Origin: Manduca sexta
Lineage: Eukaryota > Arthropoda > Insecta > Lepidoptera > Sphingidae
DNA length: 64,000 bases
Assembly (NCBI RefSeq): GCF_014839805.1
Contig: NC_051141.1
Location: forward strand, 19,414,777 to 19,478,776
Reading direction: 5' to 3'
Shown: positions 63,600 to 64,000 of the stretch, piece after piece
How positions within the stretch are numbered: the first letter of the stretch is position 1
Layout: every line of letters starts with the position of its first letter
Program-made: the position numbers and the translations under genes
Notes under the pieces: model-generated
Databases searched by the model: none
Seen by the model: only the letters and a program-made list of their open reading frames with translations
Told to the model about the DNA's origin: nothing

Positions 63600-63760
63600 A
63601 ATAAATAAATACTCTTTATTGTAACCATTGTGAAATAGAGAAAAACAAACAAGATTAATACATTTTCTTAAATCTATGGTGTACAATGGGCGGCCTTATC
63701 GCTACAAGCGATCTCTTCCAGGCAACCTTTATATGGAAAGAAACAAAAAGCACAAGTAGA
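63600..63760 (-). repeat. LINE 3' tail, fourth family
   Basis: The plus strand reads 'aataaataaatactctttat', 'tgtacaatgggcggccttat', then 'cgctacaagcgatctcttcc' and 'aggcaacctttatatgg'. I recall this as a common LINE 3' end in moths, here in minus orientation with its A-rich end on the left. Confidence 0.55.
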
Positions 63761-63764
63761 CAGC

Positions 63765-64000
63765 GGTGTACAACAAGAAGAAACAAAAAGAAAGAAAATA
63801 ATAAATAAATCCTAATACTTATATAAAATATGAAAATATACTAATAATTAATAAATTAAAATGGTGTTATTTTGAACTATGTTTTGTTTTATTAATGATA
63901 AACTAATTTTTACATTGCCTTAATATCTTTGAATAAGTGGTATTTCATGCATAGATTATATATGTATAACCATAAATTAAAAAAACATCAATAGAAATTA
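63765..64000. other. AT-rich end of window
   Basis: No gene or repeat supported. Confidence 0.5.

Noticed and set aside
1..64000. Possibility of a CRISPR array, bacterial operon or prophage.
   Set aside because: No array of short identical repeats with unique spacers and no dense bacterial-type coding; the repeats present are eukaryotic transposable elements.

Overview
The window looks like nuclear DNA of a lepidopteran insect (moth or butterfly). The evidence is AT-rich composition, GT-AG introns, a eukaryotic tRNA-Gly gene with an internal promoter, and very many dispersed repeats of types I know from Lepidoptera: tRNA-derived SINEs, LINE 3' tails, MITEs and Helitron-like 'reactive' repeats. 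No bacterial gene organisation, operon or CRISPR array is present. The species cannot be named from the sequence.

Genes are sparse. (1) A tRNA-Gly(GCC) gene lies on the minus strand at 1179-1249. (2) A two-exon gene (44981-45001 and 46521-47408) encodes a secreted, roughly 302-residue protein made almost wholly of tryptophan-lysine repeats on a strict 4/8-residue period; it has a TATA-like box, a signal peptide split by the intron, a furin-like REKR site and a poly(A) signal. It is the most distinctive cellular gene here. (3) A two-exon gene (59374-59478 and 59800-59949) encodes an 84-residue protein with two CxxC pairs. (4) A possible first exon with its own promoter is at 14820-14850, and a weak small ORF is at 58111-58338.

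Mobile DNA fills most of the rest. The largest element is a complete 6.1-kb Bel/Pao LTR retrotransposon (21387-27463) with LTRs that read as identical, a 5-bp target duplication and one uninterrupted Gag-Pol frame. Two near-identical DD37D mariner-type transposons (53565-54868 plus, 61420-62725 minus) lie in inverted orientation and share a frameshift in the transposase. About fourteen copies of one LINE 3'-tail family, about nine of one tRNA-like SINE family (SINE-A) and at least ten of a second (SINE-B) are scattered on both strands. Nested insertions give relative ages: Bel into a Helitron-like repeat, a hAT MITE into another such repeat, a MITE inside a MITE (41911-42328), and SINE-A inside SINE-B (12230-12648).

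Structured repeats include an alternating dimeric satellite (31160-32010), a 620-bp foldback with about 129-bp arms directly after it (32050-32669), a 152-bp tandem array grown from a SINE (43830-44280), a 76-bp tandem repeat (10150-10375), a 167-bp tandem duplication in the Trp-Lys gene intron (45131-45464) and a perfect 39-bp palindrome (63345-63383). Long stretches between these are AT-rich and show no gene I can support. Repeat family assignments rest on copies seen within this window plus recall of lepidopteran repeats; no database search was possible.
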